From contig CAXXVV010000008.1 of the NCBI GenBank assembly GCA_963678305.2, forward strand, positions 99,458-163,457: DNA of 64,000 nucleotides. The letters are read 5' to 3'. This stretch comes from G963676655 sp963678305. GTDB lineage: Bacteria > Verrucomicrobiota > Lentisphaeria > Victivallales > Victivallaceae. The notes beneath the pieces were generated by a model. The model ran no database searches, was not told the origin of the DNA, and saw nothing but the letters and a program-made list of their open reading frames with translations. The position numbers and the translations under genes are program-made. Of this stretch, positions 35,882-44,253 are shown in pieces (position 1 is the first letter of the stretch; each line of letters starts with the position of its first letter).

Positions 35882-35894
35882 GCCCTTTCAGGGC
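35882..35894. repeat. small hairpin next to heptamer array
   Basis: GCCCT-TTC-AGGGC forms a 5-bp stem, and T-rich DNA follows on the plus strand. It lies in the leader of the sialidase-like gene. It is probably a dispersed palindrome; a regulatory role is not shown. Confidence 0.4.
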
Positions 35895-35909
35895 TTGTTT
35901 TAATTATTA

Positions 35910-35951
35910 ATTCGATGTTCGATGTTGAGCGTTCAATGTTCGATGCTCAAA
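35910..35951. repeat. heptamer tandem repeat (GTTCGAT family)
   Basis: Six consecutive 7-bp units vary around GTTCGAT: attcgat, gttcgat, gttgagc, gttcaat, gttcgat, gctcaaa. The array lies between the divergent sialidase-like and AraC genes. A second array of the same family is at 43965-43999. Confidence 0.7.
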
Positions 35952-36045
35952 ACGTTTTTATATACTTATAATACAATCTATGATTTGATTTTTAAATATA
36001 CTTGAATTATTATTTATATGCATATTATTAACTTTGAGATATTTT

Positions 36046-36897
36046 ATGGATAATCGGACAATAATTCTCGGGCAAATATCGAAAGCCAGACAGTTGACGC
36101 CGGGCAAGATCTATTTTGTCCTGCCGGATAATCCGCCGCCACCAGGCGGTGAACTCAATAGTTTTCCCCGCCTGATTATTATCACTGAGGGGGAAAAGGA
36201 GGCCCTGCTCCCGCTGGAAACCGGCAGACACAATTTGCATTTGCAAACCGGCGACATGCTTTTTTGCCTGTCCGGAACCTGGGAAAAACAGGACTGGCGG
36301 GGTAAGTACGGTATGCTCTGCATAGTTCCAAGACACGACTTTCTCCGGGTATCGTTCTATCAGCATTCAGACCTGAACGACGGTCGAAGGCCGGCTCCTC
36401 TGGCATTCATGCACACCGGCCTGCCATATTGCGAGGCAATGCGCGGCACGGTCAGTGCGCTAAATTCGGCATCCGGGCTTTCAGATGTATCAATAGTCCA
36501 TTATCTGGCGAAAGCTCTGCTCGGACTGGCGGAACAGGAATGCCGCCGCACCATAACAAACCGGGGCGGCAGACCGGAAAAACTTTTTAACCGGATACGC
36601 AACTGGACCGCGAACAGTTTTCAAGAGGACATCGACCGCGGCCTGGTGGCAAAGGTGTTCAATGTCAGTACCGGATATGTATCACAGCTCTTCACTGATT
36701 TTTGCGGCTGCACGTTTCAGGATTATTTGACGCAGTGCCGGATGGACCACGCCCGTGAACTCTTGAAGAAAACCGATTTAACGGTCTACCAGGTCGCCGA
36801 CCAATGCGGCTTTCGAAATTACGTTCATTTCGTTCGCCGTTTCCGTGAATTGAACGGCATACCTCCCGGAAAATACCGGGAAGTGAGCAATGACTGA
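36046..36897 (+). CDS. AraC-family transcriptional regulator
   Basis: The start at ATG 36046 gives 283 residues; a TTG 12 bases earlier is less likely. The N-terminal half is cupin-like. The C-terminal 100 residues carry the AraC double helix-turn-helix (VAKVFNVSTGYVSQLFTDF, then TVYQVADQCGFRNYVHFVRR and IPPGKYREV). It is divergent from the sialidase/KDG operon and ends three bases from the convergent MFS gene. It probably activates one or both neighbouring operons. Confidence 0.9.
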   Translation: MDNRTIILGQISKARQLTPGKIYFVLPDNPPPPGGELNSFPRLIIITEGEKEALLPLETGRHNLHLQTGDMLFCLSGTWEKQDWRGKYGMLCIVPRHDFLRVSFYQHSDLNDGRRPAPLAFMHTGLPYCEAMRGTVSALNSASGLSDVSIVHYLAKALLGLAEQECRRTITNRGGRPEKLFNRIRNWTANSFQEDIDRGLVAKVFNVSTGYVSQLFTDFCGCTFQDYLTQCRMDHARELLKKTDLTVYQVADQCGFRNYVHFVRRFRELNGIPPGKYREVSND

Positions 36898-36900
36898 AAA

Positions 36901-38205
36901 TTACTCTTCACACTTGTCCTGCGGATTTTTTAATTTGAACGAACCGATCAAAAAGATTATCGCGCAAGCAGTACAAGCTAAAGCGGCATAGCGATAGCTG
37001 CCGGTAAAATCAAGTATTTTACTGAAAAACCACGGACCGATGGCGCTGGAGAAAACCATCATGCTCATGATAAAGCCGTTGATCGCCCCCAAATGACTTC
37101 GCCCATAGAAACGGGGAAACGGCACATTGGCCAGAATGCCGAACAGACCGCCGCTCAACCCCATCCCGGCAATCAGCGAGGCATAGGCAAAACCAGGAGC
37201 CAGGAAGGCAACAGAAATGCTGTTGATTATCAGACCCGACAAAAAAATCATCAACAGATATTTGATATCTATCTTATCGGCAATATAACCGTACAATATA
37301 CTCATCGGCACACTGATGCACGAACCGTAAAAGAAAATTTTGAGCCCGGTTTCCTTGTCCATTCCTGCCAGTTTAAAAATTGATACGACATGGAAGGGCA
37401 TGGCAGTCAAATACAATCCGGCCAGCGCCAGAGAAAGCCCGATCAGCCAGAATGGAAACGTCCTTCTGACCTCAGATACCGTGAACTGCCGCATTGCATC
37501 ATTACTTTTTTGCTGCTTTTCATGTTTTTCCTGAGTAACTCCGTCAGGGAGCAAACCGCATCCTTCCGGGTTGTCACGGAAAAATACCAGCGCAATCAGG
37601 CTGAATCCGAAGACTGAGAGCAAACCGAGGACCAGCCAGGCCATTTGCCAGCCCCGGAACTCGATCAGCTTATTAAGTATTACCGGCGTCAAGGAAAAGA
37701 CCAGAGAAATCATCGGTCCGCTCAAGCCGGTAACCAGCCCGCGTTTACGGTCAAACCACTTCATCAACATGTTGCGACAAGTCAAGGTCAGAACGCCCTG
37801 CCCCCAGAAACGCAGCATCAGGAAACCGAAAAACATCATAACAATAATACTGACAACATTCATTCCGGCAGCCAGACGATCAGAGAAGCTCAAGAGAATC
37901 AATGCACATCCCATGCCGATGGAAGACGCAATCCCCATCACCCGGGCTCCGGCCCGGTCAAATACTTTTCCGGCATGCGGCAGGATCAGCGAACTGGTCA
38001 GGGTGCCGAACATATAAGCCAAAGCCAATTGGGAACGAGTCAGGTTGAGCGACACAATCAAATGTTCGGTAAACGCTGACACCCCCATCGTCTGACCGGG
38101 CATGCTCATCAGCGTACCAACCGCGCTGAAGAGCAGAATCACCCAACCGTAAAAGAACGGGCATTTTTTCGGAGCAAACGGAAAATTATTATAATTTTTC
38201 CTCAC
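36901..38205 (-). CDS. MFS transporter
   Basis: The 434-residue protein has about twelve hydrophobic segments and a cytoplasmic-loop pattern of the major facilitator family (HAGKVFDRAGARV between helices 2 and 3). Organic acids or sugars are the likely cargo, as for oxalate/formate-type and monocarboxylate-type relatives. It overlaps the alpha-galactosidase-like gene by four bases, so it probably imports or exports a product linked to that enzyme. Confidence 0.88.
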   Translation of the reverse strand: MRKNYNNFPFAPKKCPFFYGWVILLFSAVGTLMSMPGQTMGVSAFTEHLIVSLNLTRSQLALAYMFGTLTSSLILPHAGKVFDRAGARVMGIASSIGMGCALILLSFSDRLAAGMNVVSIIVMMFFGFLMLRFWGQGVLTLTCRNMLMKWFDRKRGLVTGLSGPMISLVFSLTPVILNKLIEFRGWQMAWLVLGLLSVFGFSLIALVFFRDNPEGCGLLPDGVTQEKHEKQQKSNDAMRQFTVSEVRRTFPFWLIGLSLALAGLYLTAMPFHVVSIFKLAGMDKETGLKIFFYGSCISVPMSILYGYIADKIDIKYLLMIFLSGLIINSISVAFLAPGFAYASLIAGMGLSGGLFGILANVPFPRFYGRSHLGAINGFIMSMMVFSSAIGPWFFSKILDFTGSYRYAALACTACAIIFLIGSFKLKNPQDKCEE

Positions 38206-40112
38206 TCAACCTCCGCAAACAGGCATGAACGCGCCGGCAGTTCAACCTCGATGCGACCATTTTCAATTACCACAGGTTCATCGTTCCAGAAATTGACGGC
38301 TGAGGTACCGTCAAGACCATGTTCCGCCAAATCGAAAACATGTTTTTCAGACTCATCTTTCCAGTTGATCAGCAATATTCGATGCCTGCCGTTGACCGGC
38401 TGCAGCCAGGTTTCCGGCAATTCGCGTTCAAACAGATCAAGCGGGATTGCCACCTCGCCCGGTTCGGCACTGACCGTACGGCGCGCCAGATCAAGGCCCG
38501 ATTTATTCAACAAGCTCATTTTATCGGAAAGGTTCCGGGCTCCCGCGGCACAAATAACCATACTCAAAAGAATTTCAAGCTCTTTCCGGTTAACATCGAC
38601 AAGAGGTTTTGTGAAACGCTCGGCATTTTCCATCTCCTCATCTATATAGACCAGGCAAGGAAGCAGACGGGTGATATCCGGATCATCCGACGTATCAAAA
38701 CCGCGGCACAAAGCAAAATCAGGATCATTGATCCAGAGGCGGTTATGCGTCCAGAAACGAGCGGCCACCGAAGTGGTGTTGGTCTGAATATTGTGCCAGG
38801 TCGCGTGAATGTCCGACCCGGTTCTAACGGCATCGACATATTTGTTGCCGCTTTCAAAAAGATAATTGCACCCGAGAATTGCGGCTTTTCCCTTAACGGC
38901 CTCGCAAATCGGCTGCATGATCAACTCCTGTATCTTGCTGCGCGGCACGGTCGGATCAGCAAACTTTCGGGCTTTCAGAGTCTGCCAGATGAAATCCAGT
39001 TTGAAATATTTATACCCCATATCAGCATAACGCGTAAACAGATCATAGAGAAACTTGCGGGATTTTTCAACCGTCGGATCAAGAACGAACCCGAACCGCT
39101 GCATACAGGAATATGACAAACAAGGTTCGCCGGATTCGCCTTTTGCCAGCATATCATAGTCCCACTGGGCAATCCGGCAGTGCGGTTCAACAATTGTCGG
39201 AGCGATCCAAATACCCGGCTCGAATCCCAGTTTTGTCAATTCTTCCGCCAAATACTTCATGCCGTGGGGGAAAAGCGGATTGGCCTCCCATTCGCCGTAG
39301 CAATACTGCCAGCCGTCATCAACTATGATACGTTTGACATATTTGGACAAAACCGGATCATTGGCGATAAACCGGGCGTTTTCCAGCACTTCCTCCTCGG
39401 TAACGGTCCAGCGGTAATAATCCCAGCTGTTCCAGCCGGGAGTCTGGGCATCGGTAAAGTCTTTTTCACATTCGATATTGACGTCGGCGTAATCGGTCAT
39501 CAGCTTGAACCCGTCATCCGAGGTACGCAGAGTCAGGGTTTCAGTCTCGAATTCCCGGTTGCCGTAATGCAGGATATTTGAGACGGCCTTCAAATCAACA
39601 ATGTCGTCCCCCTGCACCTTTCCCTTGAAAAGGGTATAAAGCTGATGCTGCAACGGAAATGATAATTGCAAATGCCGGCCGTTATCCGTGATCATCAACT
39701 GATAATGCCCGGTAAAATCCGCGTCTTTTCCGGGTCCGGTCAGAATCGAACTGCATCCACCCATTTTCGGTCCCTGAGCTAAAACATGCGACGCGGCCAG
39801 TTTCGGTACCTGCAACGGATATAGATTTACTTCCCGATGCCGGCCTTTAGAAGTTCCGGCCAGTTTAACCGCCGCTTCCGAGCCGGACAAACAGAAATCC
39901 AGCTTCCAGCTGCCGTATTGATTTTCCGCACTGAACTTTGCGGAAACTTCGTTAGATTCGCTTAGCCTCCATTCCGCGGGCGAACAATCAACGCCGTCAA
40001 TCTCAATACAGACACGACAGTTATTAAGTTCAAATTCTCCGATTTTAAGATTAAATGATCCTTGCGGAGCAAAATCCAGTTCGACATTATCTTTTTTGAT
40101 TTGCGTATTCAC
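38202..40112 (-). CDS. GH36-type alpha-galactosidase-like glycosidase
   Basis: The 636-residue protein shows clan GH-D features: GWNSWDYY near residue 236, RIIVDDGWQ, EPGIWIAPT, KYFKLDFIW (probable nucleophile aspartate near residue 372) and VRTGSDI (probable acid/base near 432). An N-terminal beta sandwich and a small C-terminal beta domain complete the GH36 layout. No signal peptide is present, so it works in the cytoplasm on imported oligosaccharides. The start codon is GTG at 40112, with AAGGG six bases upstream. It forms a two-gene operon with the MFS transporter. Confidence 0.87.
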   Translation of the reverse strand: MNTQIKKDNVELDFAPQGSFNLKIGEFELNNCRVCIEIDGVDCSPAEWRLSESNEVSAKFSAENQYGSWKLDFCLSGSEAAVKLAGTSKGRHREVNLYPLQVPKLAASHVLAQGPKMGGCSSILTGPGKDADFTGHYQLMITDNGRHLQLSFPLQHQLYTLFKGKVQGDDIVDLKAVSNILHYGNREFETETLTLRTSDDGFKLMTDYADVNIECEKDFTDAQTPGWNSWDYYRWTVTEEEVLENARFIANDPVLSKYVKRIIVDDGWQYCYGEWEANPLFPHGMKYLAEELTKLGFEPGIWIAPTIVEPHCRIAQWDYDMLAKGESGEPCLSYSCMQRFGFVLDPTVEKSRKFLYDLFTRYADMGYKYFKLDFIWQTLKARKFADPTVPRSKIQELIMQPICEAVKGKAAILGCNYLFESGNKYVDAVRTGSDIHATWHNIQTNTTSVAARFWTHNRLWINDPDFALCRGFDTSDDPDITRLLPCLVYIDEEMENAERFTKPLVDVNRKELEILLSMVICAAGARNLSDKMSLLNKSGLDLARRTVSAEPGEVAIPLDLFERELPETWLQPVNGRHRILLINWKDESEKHVFDLAEHGLDGTSAVNFWNDEPVVIENGRIEVELPARSCLFAEVE

Positions 40113-40247
40113 AATCAGCCCTTTTTTATTGATAAACGAAAGATAGAAAAATACCGCCTCATGCGCTCAATGCAAGATTTTTTGAAAACAATTTTAACAT
40201 TTTTATGTCCATATTATTTGTTTTTCCCGTTCTCTTATATATTGTTA

Positions 40248-40265
40248 TTGAAGTTGCAACTTCAA
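40248..40265. promoter_or_regulatory. 18-bp perfect palindrome upstream of SGNH gene
   Basis: TTGAAGTTGCAACTTCAA is a perfect 18-bp palindrome 19 bases before the SGNH start codon and about 135 bases upstream of the divergent alpha-galactosidase gene. Symmetry of this quality suggests a binding site for a dimeric repressor. No clear promoter boxes could be fixed around it. Confidence 0.55.
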
Positions 40266-40284
40266 AATATGAAGGATTTATACA

Positions 40285-40905
40285 ATGATCGAATATGAAA
40301 AACCGTGGCTGCGGCCGGGAGAAACTTTGATTTGTTTCGGCGACAGCATCACCGCGTCGGAAACCGGGTATGTTTCAATGCTTACCAAAGAACTTGCCCA
40401 ACAGAAAATCAAGGTCGTTAACGCCGGACGCGGCGGCGATAAAACCACCTGGGGGCTGACCCGGTTCCAAACGGATATTATTGATGCCAAACCCGATGCC
40501 GTCTCAATTTATCTGGGGGCGAACGACGCCGCAGTCGGGCGCGGCCGCTGGGCCGATGAGCCGATGGTCTCAGTCGAAGCCTATCGTACCAACCTGATCT
40601 GGATGATCTATCTTTGCCGTCAAAACGGAATTGCTAAAGTCAGCATCATCACCCCGGTCATGCGCTTCGAGGGCGATACTTTTGCCGAACATGGCGATAT
40701 TTTGGCAGACTATTGCCTGGCGGCACGGGAAGCGGCGGATCAAATGAAATGTCCGCTGGTTCCGTTGGATACCATGTTCGCAGAGGAATGGGCCAAACAT
40801 CCCGGTCACACCGGCCTGCTGCTGACCCGCGACGGGACTCACATGACTGAAGAAGGTAATCGCAAGATAACCGCAACAATCCTGAAAACCTGGGGGCTTA
40901 AATAA
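40285..40905 (+). CDS. SGNH/GDSL-type hydrolase
   Basis: The 206-residue protein contains all SGNH blocks: LICFGDSITASE (nucleophile S21), NAGRGGDKT (block II glycine), YLGANDAA (block III asparagine) and DGTHMTEEGN (Asp/His pair). It has no signal peptide, so it is an intracellular esterase or deacetylase, plausibly removing acetyl groups from imported sugars. GAAGGA lies eight bases before the ATG. A perfect palindrome stands just upstream. Confidence 0.92.
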   Translation: MIEYEKPWLRPGETLICFGDSITASETGYVSMLTKELAQQKIKVVNAGRGGDKTTWGLTRFQTDIIDAKPDAVSIYLGANDAAVGRGRWADEPMVSVEAYRTNLIWMIYLCRQNGIAKVSIITPVMRFEGDTFAEHGDILADYCLAAREAADQMKCPLVPLDTMFAEEWAKHPGHTGLLLTRDGTHMTEEGNRKITATILKTWGLK

Positions 40906-40938
40906 TTAATAATTAGGAATTAGGGATTAATAATATTA
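40904..40938. repeat. heptamer tandem repeat (AATTAGG family)
   Basis: Five 7-bp units, aattaat, aattagg, aattagg, gattaat and aatatta, run from the stop codon of the SGNH gene to two bases before the permease start codon. The array thus fills the whole intergenic gap and may affect translation of the permease, which lacks a clear ribosome-binding site. Confidence 0.7.
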
Positions 40939-40940
40939 CC

Positions 40941-41429
40941 ATGGAATGGGGCATCTGGATAGTTACATTAGCGGCTTTGCTGATTTCTTTCTGTAAAAAC
41001 CGGGGGAAGACCAAAGACGCGTTGAAAATGGCCGGCAAGAGATTATGGAAAATAACTCCTGTTTTTCTGCTGGTAATGCTGCTGTTCTCTTTTTTCATAA
41101 CTGCCGTTCCTAAAAACTTGATTCAGACGGCGATAGGCGCTGACAGCGGCATCTCCGGGTTATTGATCAGCCTCGGAATCGGTTCTGTCGCTTTTATGCC
41201 GGGATTTATCGCTTTTCCACTGTGCGCAATGTTAAAAGCCCAGGCTATACCATACTATATTCTGGCGGGATTCAGCCTCGCTTTGATGAACGTCGGCATC
41301 CTGTCATTTCCATTGCAAAAACAATACTTGGGCTGGAAAGTAGCGATTATCAGAAACTTGATCGGTTTTGTTACGGCAATCCTGGTCGCAGTTATTATCG
41401 GAATTATTTTTAGAGAGATCACGCTATGA
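40941..41429 (+). CDS. half-size permease, first half
   Basis: The 162-residue protein is mostly hydrophobic with about four to five transmembrane helices. It contains GADSGISGLLISLGIGSV followed by AFPLCAMLKA, a block typical of ArsP/COG0701-type predicted permeases (PF03773), which are normally single proteins of about 300 or more residues. The downstream gene, overlapping by four bases, encodes a second protein with the same block. The two probably assemble as a pair. The transported substrate is unknown. No good ribosome-binding site precedes the ATG. Confidence 0.75.
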   Translation: MEWGIWIVTLAALLISFCKNRGKTKDALKMAGKRLWKITPVFLLVMLLFSFFITAVPKNLIQTAIGADSGISGLLISLGIGSVAFMPGFIAFPLCAMLKAQAIPYYILAGFSLALMNVGILSFPLQKQYLGWKVAIIRNLIGFVTAILVAVIIGIIFREITL

Positions 41430-41938
41430 AACAAAAAATTATCTGGTGTTTCATCTTACTATCCGTAGTATTCCTCTTGAGTTCGTATTTCATAAAATGC
41501 AATTACGGCATTACCACCAGTCAACAGTTTGTTTCCGTATTCTGGAGCATGATAAAAATATTACCCTGTGCATTCATTCTGATCGCGCTGTTTGAAAAAT
41601 GGTGTCATCGCGACACCGTAGTCAAGCATTTGGGCTCGAATAGCGGCATAAAAGGATATTTCTGGGCGTTACTGCTGGGCAGTATGACCATCGGGGGGCT
41701 ATTTGTCGCCTTTCCTCTGGCCTATTCGCTGCAACGCAAAGGAGCGTCTTTGAAAGTAATTTTTTCGTTCCTCGGCTTTGCCGGAGTCTGCCGGATTCCC
41801 ATGACTCTTTTTGAAGCTTCTTTTCTTGGAATTGAATTCACCATAATTCGCCTGTGTACCGCGATCCCGATAATGCTTGCTGCAGGAATCTTGCTGGGAC
41901 GTTATCTGGAAAAACAAGATTACGTGATACAGGAATAA
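41426..41938 (+). CDS. half-size permease, second half
   Basis: The 170-residue membrane protein carries LGSNSGIKGYFWALLLGSM and AFPLAYSLQRKGA, clearly parallel to GADSGISG...GSV...AFPL of the upstream protein. The two halves are therefore homologous, reflecting the internal repeat of the permease family. The start overlaps the upstream stop (ATGA), ensuring matched synthesis. No frameshift is needed: each half is an intact frame with its own start and stop. Confidence 0.75.
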   Translation: MKQKIIWCFILLSVVFLLSSYFIKCNYGITTSQQFVSVFWSMIKILPCAFILIALFEKWCHRDTVVKHLGSNSGIKGYFWALLLGSMTIGGLFVAFPLAYSLQRKGASLKVIFSFLGFAGVCRIPMTLFEASFLGIEFTIIRLCTAIPIMLAAGILLGRYLEKQDYVIQE

Positions 41939-42020
41939 TACCGTGAGTTTTATACTTGCGGGTACCGGGTAACGATGTATAGTATAATTTAAACCTATGA
42001 AATTCTGAAAGAATTATTTG

Positions 42021-42878
42021 ATGATCGATAAAAAACTCGCAAACGGATTTTCCATGCCGGTATTCGGAATCGGCACCTGGATGCTGGGCGGAAACGCTCA
42101 AGTTGACCCGAATAACGATGACGCGCGGGACATTGCCGCGATCAAAGCCGGACTTGAACATGGCCTCCCCCACATCGACACCGCCGAAATGTACGCAGCC
42201 GGACACGCCGAAGAACTGGTGGCGGAGGCAATCAAGGGTTATAACCGCGACCAACTGTTTATCGCCTCCAAAGCCTGGCCCAGTCATTTCACCTGTGATG
42301 CAATCCAGATTGCGGCGGAAAGCAGCCTTAAACGCCTGAAAACCGATTACCTCGACCTGTATATGCTCCATAAGCCGAACGACAATATTCCACTGGAAGA
42401 AACCATGCGCGGCCTGGATAAACTGGTTGAACGCGGTTTGGTCAGATATATCGGGGTCAGTAATTTCGCCATCGCCAGACTACAAAAGGCTCAGGCCTTA
42501 TCCGGGAATAAAATAGTCGTCAATCAGGTCCATTACAATTTGATCAGCCGGGAACCGGAAACCAGCGGACTGCTGGAATACTGTCAACAAAATGAGATCA
42601 TTCTTTCCGCGTGGCGCCCGCTGCAGAAAGGCGGCCTGCTCAATGCCGGGATTTTAACTGAAATGAGTGAAAAATACGGTAAATCTCCGGCTCAGGTCGC
42701 AATTAACTGGCTGGTCTCCCAACCCAACTTGGTAACAATGAGTACGATGCGTTCTGTAAAGCATCTTGAGGAAAATCTTGGAGCACTGGACTGGCAAATG
42801 GATAAGAACGATATTGAAAAACTACGCCGCGAATTTCCCGGTCAATGCGCCGTCTCGCCGGATGTCCCGTTATCATGA
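42021..42878 (+). CDS. aldo/keto reductase
   Basis: The 285-residue protein has the complete AKR catalytic tetrad D53, Y58 (HIDTAEMY), K84 (IASKAW) and H117 (LYMLHKP), and C-terminal features of NADPH binding. It reduces aldehydes or ketones, probably of sugars, in the cytoplasm. The start is ATG 42021 rather than the adjoining TTG. It overlaps the following homocysteine methyltransferase-like gene by four bases. Confidence 0.92.
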   Translation: MIDKKLANGFSMPVFGIGTWMLGGNAQVDPNNDDARDIAAIKAGLEHGLPHIDTAEMYAAGHAEELVAEAIKGYNRDQLFIASKAWPSHFTCDAIQIAAESSLKRLKTDYLDLYMLHKPNDNIPLEETMRGLDKLVERGLVRYIGVSNFAIARLQKAQALSGNKIVVNQVHYNLISREPETSGLLEYCQQNEIILSAWRPLQKGGLLNAGILTEMSEKYGKSPAQVAINWLVSQPNLVTMSTMRSVKHLEENLGALDWQMDKNDIEKLRREFPGQCAVSPDVPLS

Positions 42879-43777
42879 TCGACCTGCTGACAAGAATCGC
42901 GCCTTTTAAATATGTGTTGTCCGAGGGGGCGGTAATTGAGCGACTGCGGCGGGACTTTGACATTCCATTGCATCCGCGTTTGGAACACGCCATGTTGATT
43001 TATGATGAGAAAGGCCGGGCCGCACTGCAGGAAATCTATTTTGATTACATGGACGCAACCGCCCGGGCTCACGTTCCTATCCTGTTATCAACTCCGACCT
43101 GGCGGGCTAACCGGGAACGGGTAATCCAGGGCGGAGCTCCCGCCTCCGTCAATCAGGACGCGGCGGAGTTCATGCAATGCCTGTTCCGAAACGGCGTCAT
43201 CAATTATACTCTTGGTCTGATGAGTTGCAAGAACGATTGCTATAAACCGGAAGAAGCGCTTTCCAGAGACGAAGCGCGCAGATTCCACGCCTGGCAGATC
43301 AAATCACTGCTAGCCGGCAATGTTATCTGCGTTCTGGCCGCGACGCTGCCGAACGTGGAGGAAGCCTGCGGCATCGCCCTGGCCATGCAGGACGCCGGAT
43401 CACCGGGTATCATCAGTTTTGTTATCGACCGCAACGGTTTAATTCTCGACGGCAACACCCTGACCGAAGCAATCAGCAAAATCGACGCGGCCTGCGATAA
43501 TCCGCCGCTTGGTTATATGCTGAACTGTTCCTATCCGTCCTTTTTTCACGGTGAAAACATTTCAAACGAAATCCTCTCCCGGATTATCGGCTTCGGCGCC
43601 AATGCGTCATCACTCGATCATTGTGATCTTGATAACGCTGACAGCATACACACAGACTCAGTCTCAGACTGGGGTGATCATTTGATCAAGTTACATCGCA
43701 ACTACAACATGAAAATCCTCGGCGGATGCTGCGGCACCGACCGCCGACACCTGGATTACATCGTCGACAACACCTGA
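42875..43777 (+). CDS. homocysteine S-methyltransferase family protein
   Basis: The preferred start at 42875 (ATGA overlap) gives 300 residues; an in-frame ATG at 42845 would add ten. Zinc-ligand patterns LNCSYPSFF and ILGGCCGTDRRHLDYI match the family, which transfers methyl groups to homocysteine or related thiols. The N-terminal segment VLSEGAVIERL replaces the usual DGAMGTxL loop, so the methyl acceptor could differ. Pairing with an aldo/keto reductase gives no obvious pathway. Confidence 0.85.
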   Translation: MIDLLTRIAPFKYVLSEGAVIERLRRDFDIPLHPRLEHAMLIYDEKGRAALQEIYFDYMDATARAHVPILLSTPTWRANRERVIQGGAPASVNQDAAEFMQCLFRNGVINYTLGLMSCKNDCYKPEEALSRDEARRFHAWQIKSLLAGNVICVLAATLPNVEEACGIALAMQDAGSPGIISFVIDRNGLILDGNTLTEAISKIDAACDNPPLGYMLNCSYPSFFHGENISNEILSRIIGFGANASSLDHCDLDNADSIHTDSVSDWGDHLIKLHRNYNMKILGGCCGTDRRHLDYIVDNT

Positions 43778-43822
43778 CCCGCCCCACAAAAAAACAGCCT
43801 AACAAGCTTATTACCATAATCT

Positions 43823-43927
43823 TATATATTTTTATAAAAGCAAGTGATACTTATTTATATATATTTTTATAAAAGCAAGTGATACTTATTTATATATATT
43901 TTTATAAAAGCAAGTGATACTTATTTA
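43823..43927. repeat. three perfect 35-bp tandem repeats
   Basis: Three identical 35-bp units lie at 43823-43857, 43858-43892 and 43893-43927. Each unit contains the short dyad AAGTGATACTT and an AT-only half (TATATATTTTTATAAAA). There are no spacers, so it is not a CRISPR array. It begins 45 bases after the methyltransferase-like gene and could be a multi-site binding array or a slippage product. Confidence 0.95.
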
Positions 43928-43964
43928 TCTAATCATTGTCGAATATTGCACAATCCAGTTTTTC

Positions 43965-43999
43965 ATTCGATGTTCAATGTTCATTGTGCGATGTTAAAC
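43965..43999. repeat. heptamer tandem repeat (GTTCGAT family)
   Basis: Five 7-bp units, attcgat, gttcaat, gttcatt, gtgcgat and gttaaac, belong to the same family as the array at 35910-35951. Confidence 0.65.
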
Positions 44000-44046
44000 T
44001 CCTAATACTGATCTCAAAGTAATCGGTCACGCGGTTGGCCGGCAAC

Positions 44047-44130
44047 TCATGCACGCCGCTAACTTTCGCCTCTGGCGACCAGAGTGAACGGCATGACCGC
44101 CGCGCTGGACCACGCCTGCGTACAACGCAG
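44047..44130. other. GC-rich fold-prone element of unknown nature
   Basis: Within AT-rich DNA, TCATGC (44047-44052) and GCATGA (44091-44096) enclose a perfect hairpin CTCTGG-CGA-CCAGAG (44070-44084). A second one, CTGCGT-ACA-ACGCAG, lies at 44116-44130. A T-run follows at about 44154. It is not a tRNA and no known RNA family is recognised. It may be a degenerate palindromic repeat or a small structured RNA. Confidence 0.35.
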
Positions 44131-44219
44131 TGCGGTATAACTGCTACGCAGAGTTTTTTATAAATGGACTGCCCGATTACATCCCAAACTTGTAATATTA
44201 TCTTTTTTTGAAAAAGGTC

Positions 44220-44248
44220 TTGACTTTTTCGATTTCATCATCTATAAT
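44220..44248 (+). promoter_or_regulatory. promoter of LacI-family gene
   Basis: TTGACT (44220-44225) and consensus TATAAT (44243-44248) are 17 bp apart. The predicted start site falls at the left end of the 20-bp palindrome at 44254. Confidence 0.7.
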
Positions 44249-44253
44249 TTTAA

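Noticed and set aside
38319..39116. 265-residue open frame antisense to the alpha-galactosidase-like gene
   Set aside because: The sense strand has the GH36 catalytic motifs; the antisense frame has no family resemblance.
41400..41440. Frameshift splitting one permease gene
   Set aside because: Each half has its own start and stop with an ATGA overlap, and the halves are homologous to each other rather than being consecutive parts of one repeat.
43823..43927. CRISPR array
   Set aside because: The three 35-bp repeats are directly contiguous without spacers, and no cas gene is present.
44031..44160. tRNA or known structured RNA
   Set aside because: No GGTTCGA-type T-loop, no acceptor stem of proper length and no match to tmRNA, RNase P or SRP patterns.
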